This document shows, piece after piece, positions 15,245-15,297 of a stretch of 15,297 nt of DNA. The stretch's first letter is position 1, and every line of letters starts with the position of its first letter. Origin of the DNA: an uncultured Bacteroides sp. (GTDB lineage Bacteria > Bacteroidota > Bacteroidia > Bacteroidales > Bacteroidaceae); contig USPQ01000065.1 of the NCBI GenBank assembly GCA_900556625.1, forward strand, positions 1 through 15,297, read 5' to 3'. The notes beneath the pieces are model-generated. The model saw only the letters and a list, made by a program, of their open reading frames with translations. It was not told the DNA's origin and made no database searches. Made by a program: the position numbers and the translations under genes.

Positions 15245-15297
15245 ATGATTCTTTTTTTCAGAACCCCTTCCAAGAGCGTGATTGCCGTAGAGAGCAA
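15245..15297 (+). CDS. purL: Start of phosphoribosylformylglycinamidine synthase (5' end only)
   Basis: Only 17 codons and two bases lie in the window, reading MILFFRTPSKSVIAVES. This agrees with my memory of the N-terminus of the large Bacteroides PurL (FGAM synthase), which converts FGAR to FGAM in purine synthesis using glutamine and ATP. No catalytic residues are visible, so the call rests on N-terminal resemblance alone. It sits behind a strong TATCTTTG promoter and diverges from the LysE-to-prfC operon. An ATG at 15214 opens another frame through the edge (MANHKIIYIRHDSFF) and is the main alternative; it looks less protein-like. Confidence 0.6.
   Translation, partial: MILFFRTPSKSVIAVES

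Noticed and set aside
15103..15297. Minus-strand open frame entering from the right edge with a TTG start
   Set aside because: It covers the strong plus-strand TATCTTTG promoter and the presumed purL start, and ends in low-complexity Lys codons from an A-run, so it is most likely a shadow.
15214..15297. Plus-strand frame beginning MANHKIIYIRHDSFF, upstream of and overlapping the presumed purL start
   Set aside because: It is open to the edge, but the frame from 15245 has the more familiar PurL-like N-terminus. An upstream overlapping leader frame cannot be excluded.
1..15297. Mobile elements, CRISPR arrays, tRNA or rRNA genes, defence islands
   Set aside because: No transposase, integrase, regularly spaced repeats, cloverleaf-like sequences or defence-gene motifs were seen on either strand. 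Gene content and spacing look like ordinary chromosomal core.

Overview
The window looks like a chromosomal housekeeping stretch from a Bacteroides-type bacterium (order Bacteroidales). The reasons are the recurring Bacteroidota promoter signature TAnnTTTG ahead of several genes, A-rich start regions mostly without Shine-Dalgarno sequences, a cysteine-free type B ribosomal protein L31, a probable DUF4924-family gene and a Bacteroides-style RND pump operon. Species cannot be fixed from the sequence alone. I see no insertion sequence, phage gene, CRISPR array, tRNA or rRNA.

Left part (1-2270): a class II fructose-bisphosphate aldolase gene (minus strand, 3' end cut off by the window) diverges from the L31 gene (plus strand). 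The 369-base spacer between them carries a promoter for each gene and an unexplained perfect 15-bp inverted repeat. L31 ends in a clear hairpin terminator. Next comes a small unrecognised gene with its own promoter, whose C-terminus looks frameshifted.

Middle part (2275-7676): a three-gene plus-strand operon encodes a complete tripartite RND efflux pump: lipoprotein adaptor, inner-membrane permease (4-bp overlap) and TolC-like outer-membrane channel. No regulator gene lies beside it. A hairpin that can work in both directions separates it from the convergent operon that follows.

Part 7779-11136 (minus strand): a three-gene operon for a biotin-dependent, sodium-pumping decarboxylase, in the order gamma, alpha (carboxyltransferase fused to a biotin carrier domain), beta. 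The alpha subunit keeps the metal-binding residues of the oxaloacetate decarboxylase/transcarboxylase 5S fold but departs from the family consensus at several substrate-pocket motifs. Its substrate is therefore less certain than the usual annotation suggests.

Right part (11342-15297): a tightly packed minus-strand operon of a LysE-family exporter, a probable DUF4924 protein, dTDP-4-dehydrorhamnose reductase and peptide chain release factor 3, with gaps of 10, 0 and 2 bases, ending in a hairpin terminator. Diverging from it, the first 17 codons of a gene that looks like purL run off the right edge behind a strong TATCTTTG promoter.

I did not find a clearly new biological system. The items most worth checking are the divergent decarboxylase alpha subunit, the probable frameshift in the small gene, the large inverted repeat in the aldolase/L31 spacer and the Asp-to-Asn change in the RND proton-relay motif.
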